From NCBI GenBank assembly GCA_047602365.1, contig JASGHM010000001.1, positions 1,178,001 through 1,242,000 of the forward strand: a stretch of DNA of 64,000 nt. The letters are read 5' to 3'. Position 1 is the first letter of the stretch. Every line of letters starts with the position of its first letter. Below are positions 29,328-38,371 of the stretch, piece by piece. This stretch comes from Piscinibacter sp047602365 (GTDB taxonomy: Bacteria; Pseudomonadota; Gammaproteobacteria; Burkholderiales; Burkholderiaceae_C). The translations under genes were made by a program, and so were the position numbers. Below the pieces are notes generated by a model. That model was given only the letters and a program-made list of their open reading frames with translations, searched no databases and had not been told where the DNA came from.

Positions 29328-30069
29328 TCAGGAAATCAGGTAGCCGCCGTCGACCGGCAGCACGACGCCGGTGACGAAACGCGCTGCGGCGCTGGCGAGG
29401 AACAGCACCGGGCCGGCCACGTCGGCCGGCGTGCCCCAGCGTCCCATCGGCGTGCGCGCCAGGATGGGCGCGGCGCGGGCCGGGTCGTCTTGCAGCGGCT
29501 GGGTCAGCGGCGTGGCGATCCAGCCCGGCGCGATGGCATTGACGCGGATGCCGTCGGCCGCGTAGGCGATCGCCAGGCTCTTGGTGAGCTGCGCGACGCC
29601 GCCCTTGCTGGCGCTGTAGCCCGGCACCAGGCCGCCGCCGAAGAAGCTCAGCATCGACGCGGTGTTGACGATGCAGCCGCCGCGCGCCCCCCGCGGCGAG
29701 CAGCGGCCGCGCCGCGGCGCAGGCGCGCATGGTGCCGTTCAGGTTGATGTCCAGCACCTCGGCGAAGGCAGCGGGGTCGTGTTCGGCACCGCGGCGGATC
29801 ACGCCGGCGCAGTTGACCAGCACCGCCAGTTCGGTCTGCTCGCCGACGCAGGCAGCCACCGCGTCGGCATCGCGCACGTCCAGCCGCTGCACGCGGGCTG
29901 CCGCCAGGTCGGGCGCGGCGTGCGCCGCCTCGCATTCACGATCGGTCGCGCCGGTCACCGTGACCCGCGCGCCGGCAGCCGCGAATGCCGTGGCGATGCC
30001 GGCACCGATGCCGCTGGTGCCGCCGACCACCAGCACCTGGCGGCCCTGGAACTGGCCATCGAAACTCAC
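29328..30069 (-). CDS. SDR oxidoreductase, KduD-like (one frameshift in this sequence)
   Basis: NAD(P)-dependent short-chain dehydrogenase, 246 residues after correction. GGTSGIGAGIA binds the cofactor, LVNCAGV is the NNAG-type motif, and YSASKGG holds the catalytic Tyr and Lys after a Ser in NTASMLSFFGGG. The wording of the active-site strip resembles 2-deoxy-gluconate 3-dehydrogenase KduD. The frame breaks in a run of six C at 29687-29692; five would join AAGARGG to CIVNTAS. Translation starts at GTG overlapping the preceding stop (GTGA). Within the operon it probably oxidises or reduces a sugar acid. Confidence 0.85.
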
Positions 30070-31280
30070 TTGGCGTGGTACGGCTTCGCGCCGAGCTTCA
30101 TCTTGTAGATGCGGAAGTTGGGCACCTTGGGTTTGTCGAAATCCATGTCGCCGTCGACCCACAGATGGAGATGGTTGCTGACCAGGTACAGCGTGCCGCC
30201 CGGACCCCAGGCCAGCGTGTCGGGCCAGGAGATGTCGTCGCTGCTCACCAGCGTGCTCACTGTGCCGCTCTTCGCGTCGCGCTTCATGATGCCATTGAGC
30301 GTCAGCGCCGTCATGTAGAGGTTGTTGTCGCGGTCGGCGGTCATGCCGTCGGTGTTCGAGGGCAGCGTGGCCATCACCTGCACCGCTTTCTTGATGTCCT
30401 CCTCCGACTTCGAGAAGTCGCGGATCAGCGCGGTCGGTAGCGCCAGCAGGCGGTTGCCGGTCAGGTTGGTCCAGTACAGCGTCTTCTTGTCGCCGGACAG
30501 CGCGATGCCGTCGGCACCGGTCTTCATGCCGTTGGGTTGGCCGTCCTTGGCCTTCAGCACGTCGCGGCCGTGGATCTGGAACTTGAACGCCTCGTCGTTG
30601 ACCCACTCCGGCGCCGACAGCACGCGCCTGGCCTTGTTGGCCTTGATGTCGTAGACCAGGATGCCGCCCTTCAGCGGGTTGCAGAAGATGCCCGAGTCGC
30701 TGATGTAGACCACGCCGGCGTCGTTGTCGACCGCCACGTCGTTCAGGAAGGAGCACTTGCGGTCGCTGTCGGCCTCGCTGAACTCGTAGCGGGCGACTTC
30801 CTTGCCACGCTTCAGGTCCCAGCCGATCAGCTTCTCGTCGCCGGGGCCCGAGGGCGCACCGGCGACATGGCCCTGGTCGAGGATCCACATCACGTCGTTG
30901 CGGTCGATCTCGAAGCCGAGCACCGCCTTCAGGCCCTTGGGGTTGGCGACGTCGTTCAGCGCCTTGTTCGGGAAGGGCTGCAGCTTCCACTCCTTGCCCT
31001 TCTTCACCAGCTTCGACAGCGTCGCCGGAATCTCCTTGCCGCCCCAGCGTGCGGTGCTGACGTAGATGTTGCCCCTGGAATCGACCTTGGCGCCCTGCAT
31101 CAGCACCTTCTTCCAGGTCTGCGCGTCGTCGTAGGCCTTCTCGGCGGCGGCATCGCCGAGGTCGTACTGCAGGCGTGTCCATTCGGCGACGACCTCGAGC
31201 TTCGGTCCGGCGGCGAGGCTGGCTGCGCTGAGCGTGGCAGCGCCGAGCGCGAGGGAGAGGCGGGTCAGCAAGCGGTTCAT
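30066..31280 (-). CDS. Exported yellow/major-royal-jelly-like (SMP-30-like) beta-propeller protein
   Basis: A 404-residue protein with a Sec signal (ending ASLAA-GPK) predicted to be periplasmic. The repeats VDSRGNIYVSTARWGG, FLNDVAVDNDAGVVYISDSG, GADGIALSGDKKTLYWT and LPSNTDGMTADRDNNLYMT are blades of a six-bladed propeller of the MRJP/yellow and SMP-30/gluconolactonase group. Related bacterial proteins include lactonases, and the metal ligands (Asn and Asp in FLNDVAVD) look conserved. In this operon it may hydrolyse a sugar lactone before TRAP uptake; this is inference. Confidence 0.82.
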   Translation of the reverse strand: MNRLLTRLSLALGAATLSAASLAAGPKLEVVAEWTRLQYDLGDAAAEKAYDDAQTWKKVLMQGAKVDSRGNIYVSTARWGGKEIPATLSKLVKKGKEWKLQPFPNKALNDVANPKGLKAVLGFEIDRNDVMWILDQGHVAGAPSGPGDEKLIGWDLKRGKEVARYEFSEADSDRKCSFLNDVAVDNDAGVVYISDSGIFCNPLKGGILVYDIKANKARRVLSAPEWVNDEAFKFQIHGRDVLKAKDGQPNGMKTGADGIALSGDKKTLYWTNLTGNRLLALPTALIRDFSKSEEDIKKAVQVMATLPSNTDGMTADRDNNLYMTALTLNGIMKRDAKSGTVSTLVSSDDISWPDTLAWGPGGTLYLVSNHLHLWVDGDMDFDKPKVPNFRIYKMKLGAKPYHAK

Positions 31281-32230
31281 CGTGTCTCCGTGATGGTGTT
31301 GGACGAGAGCGCAGCGCGCACACGCGCGGCGGAGGGAATCGGTTCGACCGCGCCGTAGCCTTCGGTGGACAGCGCAGCGGCCACGGCGGCGTAGCGCGCC
31401 GCGGCGAACAGATCGTCGCCGGCCACGAGTCGCGCGGCCAGCGCGCCGCCGAAGGTGTCTCCGGCGCCGGTCGCGTCGACCGGGCGGCACGGATGCGCAG
31501 CGATGCGCTCGCGGCGTGTGCCGTCCGAGATCAGCGCGCCGTCGGCACCGAGCTTCAGCGCCACCTGCTTCGCCCCGAGTTGATGGCAGTGGTCGACCAG
31601 CGTGTCGGGGTCGGCGAGGCCGGTCAGCGCGAGCACGTCGTCGTAGCTGGGCAAACACAGATCGCTGAGGGCGATAGCGCGGAACATCGCCTCGCGCGCA
31701 TCGTCGAGGCTCCAGAGCTTCAGCCGCAGGTTGGTGTCGAACGACACCTGGATGTCGGCGGCGCGGGCGATCTCGATCGCTGCGAAGCAGGTCTCGCGCG
31801 CACTCGCCGAGATCGCCAGCGAGATGCCCGACAGGTGCAGCAGCTTCGCGTTGGCGATCTGCGCGTGGTCCAACGACGCCGGCGTCATGCGGCTCGCCGC
31901 CGAGCCCTTGCGGAAGAAGTGGAAGTGATGGCCGCGGTCGTCGTGGGTGACGAAGTAGATCGCGGTGAAGGCGTTCTCATCGGTGGCCACGCCGTCGTGG
32001 GCAACGCCTTCTACGTCCCACATTCCGCGCAGCAAACGGCCGTAGGGGTCGTCGCCGAGCGCGCTGAGGTAGCCCACCGCCGCGCCCTGGCGCGCGGCGG
32101 CGACGGCGAAGTTCGACGTGTCGCCGCCGAAGCCCTGCAGGTAGAGCCGGCCGCCGCCCTCGCCGGTCTGGTTGAACTCGACCATCGCCTCGCCGAGGGC
32201 GAGGATGTCGAGGCTGCGGCCAGCCGGCAT
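31277..32230 (-). CDS. PfkB-family kinase, 2-keto-3-deoxygluconate kinase-like
   Basis: A 317-residue ribokinase-fold enzyme. GGDTSNFAVAAARQG is the substrate-binding N-terminal signature and DATGAGDTFGGALAARL the C-terminal PfkB signature with the catalytic Asp. The start DILALGEAMVEFNQ and the tract HFFRKGSAASRM are typical of KdgK, which makes 2-keto-3-deoxy-6-phosphogluconate. No KDPG aldolase (Eda) is in the window. It overlaps both neighbours (1 bp and 4 bp), in the middle of the nine-gene operon. Confidence 0.86.
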   Translation of the reverse strand: MPAGRSLDILALGEAMVEFNQTGEGGGRLYLQGFGGDTSNFAVAAARQGAAVGYLSALGDDPYGRLLRGMWDVEGVAHDGVATDENAFTAIYFVTHDDRGHHFHFFRKGSAASRMTPASLDHAQIANAKLLHLSGISLAISASARETCFAAIEIARAADIQVSFDTNLRLKLWSLDDAREAMFRAIALSDLCLPSYDDVLALTGLADPDTLVDHCHQLGAKQVALKLGADGALISDGTRRERIAAHPCRPVDATGAGDTFGGALAARLVAGDDLFAAARYAAVAAALSTEGYGAVEPIPSAARVRAALSSNTITETR

Positions 32231-32883
32231 CAGATGCGTCCGTACTTCGCCAGGCCGGTGCGCAGCGAACGCTCGGCGATGATCAGCTTGGCCTGCTCCA
32301 GCTCGCGGGTATCGATCTCCTGCGCCATCGCCAGTACCTCGGCGGCACGGGCCTGCGGCACGACCACGACCCCGTCGACGTCGCCGACGACGATGTCGCC
32401 CGGGTGCACCGTCACGCCGCCGACACGCACCGGGACCTGCGAGGCCACCGTGCGGTAGCGGCCCAGCGTCGTACCGGGGCTGACGTCCAGCGCGTAGACC
32501 GGGAAGCCGTAGTCGCGGCGGATCTCGACCAGGTCGCGCACGCCGCCTTCGAGCACCGCGCCGGCATGGCCGTTGGCGACCGCGCCGGCAGTCATCAGCC
32601 CGCCCCACACCGCCACGTCGGGCTGTCCGCCTTCGATGGCGATGACGATCACGCTGCCCTTAGGCGCTTCGTCGATCAGGTCCAGCGCATGCTGAGGCGG
32701 CACGAACTCGTCGGTGGCCGCTTCCAGCACGGTGGCGGCGGGGCCGCAGATGCGCTTGTCGTTGATGCGCGGCTTGATGCCGCTGCTCATGTAGCCGCGC
32801 TGGCCGCAGACCTTGTCGACCGCGTCGGCCACCGAGGCGACGGCCACCTTGTCGAAGCCGGCGATGAGTTGTGCGAGTTCCAT
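32230..32883 (-). CDS. RraA-like aldolase/decarboxylase (HMG-aldolase family)
   Basis: A 217-residue protein of the RraA/4-hydroxy-4-methyl-2-oxoglutarate aldolase fold. VWGGLMTAGAVANGHAGAVLEGGVRD holds the Gly-rich loop and the Arg and Asp that position pyruvate and the divalent metal in HMG aldolases, so enzyme rather than RNase-regulator activity is likely. (Two sub-blocks: WGGLMTAGA and EGGVRD.) Typical reactions are retro-aldol cleavage of 4-hydroxy-2-oxoacids or oxaloacetate decarboxylation. Together with the kinase and dehydrogenases it points to breakdown of a branched or deoxy sugar acid. Confidence 0.86.
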   Translation of the reverse strand: MELAQLIAGFDKVAVASVADAVDKVCGQRGYMSSGIKPRINDKRICGPAATVLEAATDEFVPPQHALDLIDEAPKGSVIVIAIEGGQPDVAVWGGLMTAGAVANGHAGAVLEGGVRDLVEIRRDYGFPVYALDVSPGTTLGRYRTVASQVPVRVGGVTVHPGDIVVGDVDGVVVVPQARAAEVLAMAQEIDTRELEQAKLIIAERSLRTGLAKYGRI

Positions 32884-32904
32884 CGGATCACTCTCTTGGA
32901 AGTT

Positions 32905-33864
32905 TCAGAATCGGTTCAGCCAGTGCAGCGGCGGCTCGCCGCGCAGCACGCGCACCGCCTCCTCGGCGGCCTTGCGTTGCAGGTCGCGCATCGCTTCCTC
33001 GCTGTACCAGCCGATGTGGTTGGTCAGCACGGCGTTGTCGAGCGCGAAGATCGGGTGGGCCGGATCGGGCGGTTCCTGCTCGAACACATCGAGCCCGGCG
33101 CCGCTGATGCGGCGCTCGGCCAGCGCTGCAGCCAGCGCGTCGAGGTCGATGAGCCCGCCGCGTGCGGTGTTGACCAGCACCGTGGTCGGCTTCATCAGCG
33201 CGATGCGGCGTGCGTCGACGATGTGCCGCGTCGCGGCGGTCAGCGGTGCGTGCAGCGAGATCAGGTCGGCCTCGCGGCATATCGTGTCGACGTCCGCCGC
33301 CTCCACGTCGGCCGGCAGCGTGTGCGACGGGTCGCTGACCAGTGTGCGCGCGAAGCCGAAGCCGGCCAGCATCTGGTGGGTGCGCTGGGCGATGCGGCCG
33401 TAGCCGATCAGGCCCAGCGTCGCGCCGCGCAGCCGGTGCATCGGTTGCAGCACACCGGTGCTCCAGCGGCCGGCTCGCACCTCGGCATCGTGCAGGCGCA
33501 ACCGGCGCACCACGGCGAGCGCCAGCGCGACGGTCTGCGTCGCCACCTCCTCGGTACCGTAGTCGGGCACGTTGGCGACGCGGATGTGCCGCTCGCTGGC
33601 CGCCGCCTGGTCGATGTTGTCGACGCCGATGCCGTAGCGGATGATCGCGCGGCAGCGCTGCATCGCCTCGATCGCTTGGCGCGGCAGCGGCGACTCGCGC
33701 ACCAGCACGACATCGGCCTCGCGGGTACTGGCGATCGCCGCGTCGAGGCGGCCGCGGCACGGCGCCAGCTCGAAGGCGGCGCCAGCCTCGGCCAGCAGTG
33801 CGATCTCCTGGTCGTACGACGCGTAGCCGTCGTCGATGGCCACGACGCGCGGGGTTGGCGTCAT
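32905..33864 (-). CDS. D-isomer-specific 2-hydroxyacid dehydrogenase (CtBP-like)
   Basis: A 319-residue NAD-dependent dehydrogenase. The cofactor motif is LGLIGYGRIA, and the catalytic residues are the Arg in VNTARGGLID, the Glu in FEQEPP and the His in LTNHIGWYSEEA. Family members reduce 2-ketoacids such as glyoxylate, hydroxypyruvate or phosphonates. It starts with an ATG overlapping the stop of the TRAP receptor gene (ATGA). A longer open frame upstream lacks family residues. Substrate presumably the 2-hydroxy acid imported by the TRAP system or a product of it. Confidence 0.88.
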   Translation of the reverse strand: MTPTPRVVAIDDGYASYDQEIALLAEAGAAFELAPCRGRLDAAIASTREADVVLVRESPLPRQAIEAMQRCRAIIRYGIGVDNIDQAAASERHIRVANVPDYGTEEVATQTVALALAVVRRLRLHDAEVRAGRWSTGVLQPMHRLRGATLGLIGYGRIAQRTHQMLAGFGFARTLVSDPSHTLPADVEAADVDTICREADLISLHAPLTAATRHIVDARRIALMKPTTVLVNTARGGLIDLDALAAALAERRISGAGLDVFEQEPPDPAHPIFALDNAVLTNHIGWYSEEAMRDLQRKAAEEAVRVLRGEPPLHWLNRF

Positions 33865-34877
33865 GCCTTCGCGGCGGCGGCCAGCAGGCGCTCGGTCCAC
33901 TCCTTGCTGACGTCGGCGTCGAGGTAGCTCTTCACCGCCGGCTGCGCCAGCTTGCGGAAGCGGTCGATCTCGGCGGCACTCAGCTCGCTGACCGTCATGC
34001 CCTTGTCGGTGAGCACCTTCTTGGCCGACAGGTCCTGCTCGCGGGTCATGTCGCGGTGGATCTTCTGGGCGATCACGATGCCTTCGTCGACGGCCTTCTT
34101 CTCCGCGGCCGACAGCGTGCCGTAGAAGCGCTCGCTGACCAGGTAGGCATGCAGGCTGTAGACATGGCCGTCCAGCGAGATGTGCTTCTGGTGCTGGTAC
34201 AGGCTCGCGGCGAGGATGTTGGTGACGCCGTTCTCCTGGCCGTCGGCGGTGCCTTGCGCCAGCGCAGCCGGCAGCTCGCCCCAGTCGATCGCCGTCGGGC
34301 TGGCGCCCAGCGACTCGACCAGCTTGACGAACACCGGGCTGGGCTGCACGCGCATCTTCAGGCCCTTCATGTCGTCGGGCGTACGAATCGCGCGCTTGCT
34401 GTTGGTGAAGTGGCGGATGCCGTTGTCGGCGTAGGCGGCCAGGCGGATGCCGGTCTTCTTGCGCATGTCCTCGGCCAGCGCCTTGCCGAACTCGCCGTCG
34501 AGCACCGCATAGGCATGCGCGTGGTCGCGGAACACGTAGGGCAGACCGAAGATGTTGAAGGTCTTGTAGACGCCGGGGATGCCGCCGTCGTGCACCACGC
34601 CGATCTCCACCGAGCCGAGGCGCAGGCCTTCCATCACCTGCTGCGCGGGGCCGAGCTGGCCGGCCGGGTAGAGCTCGACTTTCAGCGAGCCGCCGCTGGC
34701 CTTCTCGACATGCTCCTTGAAGGCCAGCGCCGCAGCATGCTTGGGCTGGTCGGCCTTGGCCGGCTGGAAGTGGGTGTACTTGATCACCTTGGCCTGGGCG
34801 CGCGCCGGCAGCACGAAACCCGCGCCGAGCGTGGAGGCCGCCATCGCGGTGAGGAACTGTTTGCGGTTGATCGACAT
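33861..34877 (-). CDS. dctP: TRAP transporter solute receptor (DctP family)
   Basis: Periplasmic receptor of 338 residues; the signal MSINRKQFLTAMAASTLGAG has a Tat-like RKQFL and ends near ARA-QAK. The DctP fold shows LYPAGQLGPAQQVMEGLRLG and the substrate-binding Arg in LKMRVQPSPVF, which pairs with a carboxylate of the ligand. Family members bind C4-dicarboxylates, uronates, aldonates and related acids. GGAGA stands before the ATG. Operon partners suggest a sugar acid. Confidence 0.9.
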   Translation of the reverse strand: MSINRKQFLTAMAASTLGAGFVLPARAQAKVIKYTHFQPAKADQPKHAAALAFKEHVEKASGGSLKVELYPAGQLGPAQQVMEGLRLGSVEIGVVHDGGIPGVYKTFNIFGLPYVFRDHAHAYAVLDGEFGKALAEDMRKKTGIRLAAYADNGIRHFTNSKRAIRTPDDMKGLKMRVQPSPVFVKLVESLGASPTAIDWGELPAALAQGTADGQENGVTNILAASLYQHQKHISLDGHVYSLHAYLVSERFYGTLSAAEKKAVDEGIVIAQKIHRDMTREQDLSAKKVLTDKGMTVSELSAAEIDRFRKLAQPAVKSYLDADVSKEWTERLLAAAAKA

Positions 34878-34906
34878 GGGAAGGTCTCCGTTTTCGGGCG
34901 GCATCG

Positions 34907-36196
34907 TCAGTTGCGATAGCCGAGAACGCCGGGCAGCCAGGTGGACAAAGCCGGCACGTAGGTCAGGAGCAGCAGCACCAGGAGCAGTGCCACCAGCATC
35001 GGACGCATCTCCTTCACCATCGGGCCCATCTTCACGCCCGAGACGATGCTGGTCACGAACAGCAGCCCGCCCACCGGCGGCGTGACCATGCCCAGCGTCA
35101 GGTTGACGATGACGACGATGGCGAAGTGAAGCGGGTTGAGGCCGGCGGCATCCGCCAGCGGGCCGAGGATGGGCACCATGATCATCACGCCGGGCAGCGG
35201 TTCGATGAAGATGCCCACCAGCAGCAGCAGCACGTTGACGGCCAGCAGCAGCATCGCCGGCGACAGCTGCAGCCCGGCGATCCACGTCGCCACCTGCTGC
35301 GGGATCTGGCCGACGGTCAGCACCCACGCGAACACCGCCGAGGTGGCGACGATGAACAGGATGCTCGCCGTCATCAGCGCAGTGCGGAACAGGATCGCCG
35401 GCAGCATCGAGAACTTCAGCGTGCCGTAGACGAAGCGGCCGACGACCAGCGCGTACAGCACCGCCGCCGCCGAGGCCTCGGTGGGCGTGAAGATGCCGAA
35501 GTGGATGCCGCCGAGGATGATCAGCGGCAGCATCAGCGCCGGCAGCGCGCGCCAGAACAGCCGCAGCAGCGGTGCCGGGTCGAGCAGTTCGGGCGTGCTG
35601 CGGTAGCCGCGTTTGACGCTGACGAGGTGGTTGACCACCGCCAGCGACAGCGCGATCAGCAGCCCGGGCATCACGCCGGCGAGGAACAGCCCGGTCACGG
35701 TGACCGAGTTGTCGGTCAGCGCGTAGATGATCATGATGATCGAGGGCGGAATGATCGGCCCGACGATCGCGACAGAGGCCGTCAACGCGGCGGCGTAGGC
35801 GTCCTTGTAGCCGGCCTGGCGCATCATCTTGATCAGCATCGCGCCGGGGCCGGCGGCGTCGGCCAGCGCCGAGCCGCTGATGCCGGAGAAGAAGGTCAGC
35901 GTCAGGATGTTGGCGTGGCCGAGGCCGCCACGGCGCATGCCGACGAGGCGGGCGGCGAACTTCAGCAGCACGTCGGTCAGCGCGCCGCCGCTCATCAGCT
36001 CGGCGGCGAGGATGAAGAACGGGATCGCCAGCAGCGGGAAGCTGTCCAGGCCGCTGAACAGGTTCTGCACCACCACCAAGGCGGTCAGGCCAGGCTTCAT
36101 CCAGACGGCGACGAGGCCGGCGATCAGCATCGCGAACGCGATCGGCGTGCCGAGGGCCATCAGGCCGATGAAGACGATGCCGAGGACTGCGCTCAT
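34907..36196 (-). CDS. dctM: TRAP transporter large permease (DctM family)
   Basis: A 429-residue inner-membrane protein with about twelve hydrophobic segments that forms the Na+-driven transport channel. Family marks include FFILAAELMSGGALTDVLLKF, FSGISGSALADAAGPGA and IPPSIIMIIYAL. The ATG at 36196 follows GAGGGCAGC; an upstream in-frame ATG would add a charged tail unlike the family. It lies 7 bp after the small permease gene and 29 bp before dctP. Confidence 0.93.
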   Translation of the reverse strand: MSAVLGIVFIGLMALGTPIAFAMLIAGLVAVWMKPGLTALVVVQNLFSGLDSFPLLAIPFFILAAELMSGGALTDVLLKFAARLVGMRRGGLGHANILTLTFFSGISGSALADAAGPGAMLIKMMRQAGYKDAYAAALTASVAIVGPIIPPSIIMIIYALTDNSVTVTGLFLAGVMPGLLIALSLAVVNHLVSVKRGYRSTPELLDPAPLLRLFWRALPALMLPLIILGGIHFGIFTPTEASAAAVLYALVVGRFVYGTLKFSMLPAILFRTALMTASILFIVATSAVFAWVLTVGQIPQQVATWIAGLQLSPAMLLLAVNVLLLLVGIFIEPLPGVMIMVPILGPLADAAGLNPLHFAIVVIVNLTLGMVTPPVGGLLFVTSIVSGVKMGPMVKEMRPMLVALLLVLLLLTYVPALSTWLPGVLGYRN

Positions 36197-36203
36197 GCTG
36201 CCC

Positions 36204-36710
36204 TCACAGCGCCTGCGGGTCGAAGCCTTCGACCCGTTCCCATTCACCGGCGGCGACCCAGCGCGGCGCGATCAGCAGCAGGTGGGCGAGCGTCAGCGCG
36301 GCGCCCAGCGGGATCGCCAGGTAGACCTTGCCGAGCGACCAGCCCAGCACCGGCGACTCCTGCTCCCAGGCGAACTCGACGTAGTCGATGCCCAGCCAGG
36401 TGAGCAGCACGAGCGTGACCGCCATCACCGCCACCAGCAGCACGCGCAACGCCCGCGCGGCCGGTGCGGGCAGCGCCTGCGGCAGGCTTTCCACCGCGAT
36501 GTGCCCACCGACGCGCAGCGCCGGCCCGGCGCCGAGGAAGGTGGCCCAGATCATCATGTAGCGCGTCGCCTCCTCGACCCACGGGAAGGAATGCGCGGCG
36601 AGGTAGCGCGTCAGCACGTTGACGATGACCAGCGCGGCCACCACGGCCATCAGTGCGATCAGCAGCCAGCGGTTGGCGGCGTTGAAGAGCTTGTCGATTC
36701 GGTTCAGCAC
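36204..36710 (-). CDS. dctQ: TRAP transporter small permease (DctQ family)
   Basis: A 168-residue membrane protein with four predicted helices, needed for assembly of the TRAP complex. NVLTRYLAAHSFPWVEEATRY is the conserved loop, with EEATRYMMIW typical of DctQ. Translation most likely starts at the GTG at 36710 (VLNRIDKLF), 50 bp from the divergent regulator gene, so this is the first gene of the nine-gene operon. No strong ribosome site is seen. Confidence 0.88.
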   Translation of the reverse strand: MLNRIDKLFNAANRWLLIALMAVVAALVIVNVLTRYLAAHSFPWVEEATRYMMIWATFLGAGPALRVGGHIAVESLPQALPAPAARALRVLLVAVMAVTLVLLTWLGIDYVEFAWEQESPVLGWSLGKVYLAIPLGAALTLAHLLLIAPRWVAAGEWERVEGFDPQAL

Positions 36711-36721
36711 GGCGCGGATCG

Positions 36722-36739
36722 TATCTGATATCTCAGATA
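36722..36739. promoter_or_regulatory. Probable GntR-type operator between regulator and TRAP operon
   Basis: TATCTGA (36722-36728), four bases, TCAGATA (36733-36739), a perfect 7-bp inverted repeat in the 51-bp gap between the divergent dctQ and gntR-type genes. It is A/T-rich in a GC-rich setting and of the size bound by FadR/FCD-type dimers. It could control both directions. Confidence 0.6.
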
Positions 36740-36761
36740 GTAGATCCCGGGAAATCCCTGT

Positions 36762-37424
36762 ATGCTCGGCGTCGTGAACCGCCCGCTCCGCCTCGAACGC
36801 CCGCAGCTGCTGACCGACCTCGTCGTCGAGCGCATCCGCGCGGCCATCGTCAACGGCGAGTTCGGGCTGGGCTCGCAGATGTCGGAGGCGCAGCTCGCGC
36901 AGCAGCTCGGCGTCAGCAAGACGCCGGTGCGTGAGGCGCTGCTGCGGCTGAAGAGCGAAGGCCTGGTCGAGATCCACCCGCAGCGCGGCAGCTTCGTGTT
37001 CCAGCTGACGCCGGAGCAGGTGGCGCAGCTGTGTCACTACCGCGCGATGGTCGAGACGGCGGCGCTGCGCGAGGCCTTCGCCGCCAATCCTTCAGGGCTG
37101 GCGCAGCAGATGGCGCGCTGCGTCGCCGAGATGCGGCCGGCGGAGAAGGCCAAGGACCTGAAGGCGCTGGCGCGCATCGACATGGACTTCCACGGCCAGT
37201 TCCTCGCCTTCTGCCCGAACGCCTACCTGAAGAGCGGCTACGACGTGATCCGCTCGCAGCTCACCGCGCTGCGCCACCGCTCGCCGATCGCCAACGCGGT
37301 GTCCAGCCACAAGGTGCTGCTCGACGCGGTGGCCGCCGGCGACATCGACGGCGCCTGCGCGCTGCTGGTCGAGCATGTGCTGGAGAACGAGCCGCGCTAC
37401 CGCGCGGCGTGCAACGTGGCCTGA
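36762..37424 (+). CDS. GntR family regulator, FCD (FadR-type) subfamily
   Basis: A 220-residue DNA-binding protein. The winged helix-turn-helix (about residues 12-75) has MSEAQLAQQLGVSKTPVREA and GSFVFQLT; the all-helical FCD domain follows, with the metal-binding type residues Asp and His in RIDMDFHGQFLAF and His in ISSHK/VSSHKVLLDAV. Such regulators usually sense a carboxylate intermediate and repress the adjacent catabolic operon until it appears. Divergent from the TRAP operon with a palindrome between, so the regulation is likely local. Confidence 0.92.
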   Translation: MLGVVNRPLRLERPQLLTDLVVERIRAAIVNGEFGLGSQMSEAQLAQQLGVSKTPVREALLRLKSEGLVEIHPQRGSFVFQLTPEQVAQLCHYRAMVETAALREAFAANPSGLAQQMARCVAEMRPAEKAKDLKALARIDMDFHGQFLAFCPNAYLKSGYDVIRSQLTALRHRSPIANAVSSHKVLLDAVAAGDIDGACALLVEHVLENEPRYRAACNVA

Positions 37425-37430
37425 GGCCGT

Positions 37431-38369
37431 CTAGCGCTCGCCCTTGCGGTAGGGCTTCATCAAGGCCTGCGGATAGGCGGCACGGCGCGCGACGACCACC
37501 AGCGCGACGATGGCCATCGCATAGGGCAGCATCAGGTAGGCTTGGTAGGGCAGCTCGACGCCGAACACACCACCGCCGGCCTGCTGCAGGCGCAGCTGCA
37601 GCGCGTCGAAGAAGGCGAACAGCAGCGCGCCGAGCAGCGCCTTGCCGGGCCGCCACGAGGCGAACACGACCAGCGCGACGCAGACCCAGCCGCGGCCGTT
37701 GACCATGTTGAAGTAGAAGGCGTTGAAGGCCGACAGCGTCAGGAAGGCGCCGGCCACGCCCATCAGCGCCGAGCCGGCGACGATGGCCGCGGTGCGCACC
37801 CCGGCCACGCTGAGCCCCTGGCCTTCGGCCGCCGCCGGGTTCTCGCCGACCATGCGCAGCGCCAGGCCGGCCGGCGTGCGGTAGAGCAGCCAGGCGATCA
37901 CCGGCACCAGCGCCAGCGCCAGCAGGGTCAGCGGCGTCTGCGCGTTGAGCACCGGGATCGGCAGGGTGTCCATCGGCGCGAACGGCTGGATGGTCGGCGG
38001 GCTGTCGACCTTGGGGAAGCTGACACGGTAGGCATAACTCGCCAGGCTGGTGGCCAGCAGCGTGATGCCCAGCCCGGCGACATGCTGCGACAGCGCCAGG
38101 CTGACCGTCAGCAGCGCATGCAGCAGCCCGAACAGCGCGCCGGTGAGTGCGGCGACCGCCACGCCGCCCCACAGCGGCGCGCCCTGGTAGACGGCCAGCC
38201 AGCCGCTGAAGGCGCCGGCGACCATGATCCCTTCGATGCCCAGGTTGAGCACGCCGGCACGTTCGCACAACAGCACGCCCAGCGTACCGAGGATCAGCGG
38301 CGTCGCGATGCGCAGCACGGCGATCCAGAACGGCGCGCCGGCGAGCAGTTCGAGCGTTTCACCGAACAT
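37431..38369 (-). CDS. Nucleoside-type ABC transporter permease (second system, shorter subunit)
   Basis: A 312-residue inner-membrane protein, homologous to the product of 20336-21304. CERAGVLNLGIEGIMVAGAF and RMVGENPAAAEGQGLSV are the signature loops. The ATG lies two bases after the stop of the other permease gene; a GTG four codons upstream is an alternative. It is the last gene of the second BMP-type operon and converges with the GntR gene. Confidence 0.92.
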   Translation of the reverse strand: MFGETLELLAGAPFWIAVLRIATPLILGTLGVLLCERAGVLNLGIEGIMVAGAFSGWLAVYQGAPLWGGVAVAALTGALFGLLHALLTVSLALSQHVAGLGITLLATSLASYAYRVSFPKVDSPPTIQPFAPMDTLPIPVLNAQTPLTLLALALVPVIAWLLYRTPAGLALRMVGENPAAAEGQGLSVAGVRTAAIVAGSALMGVAGAFLTLSAFNAFYFNMVNGRGWVCVALVVFASWRPGKALLGALLFAFFDALQLRLQQAGGGVFGVELPYQAYLMLPYAMAIVALVVVARRAAYPQALMKPYRKGER

Positions 38370-38371
38370 GA

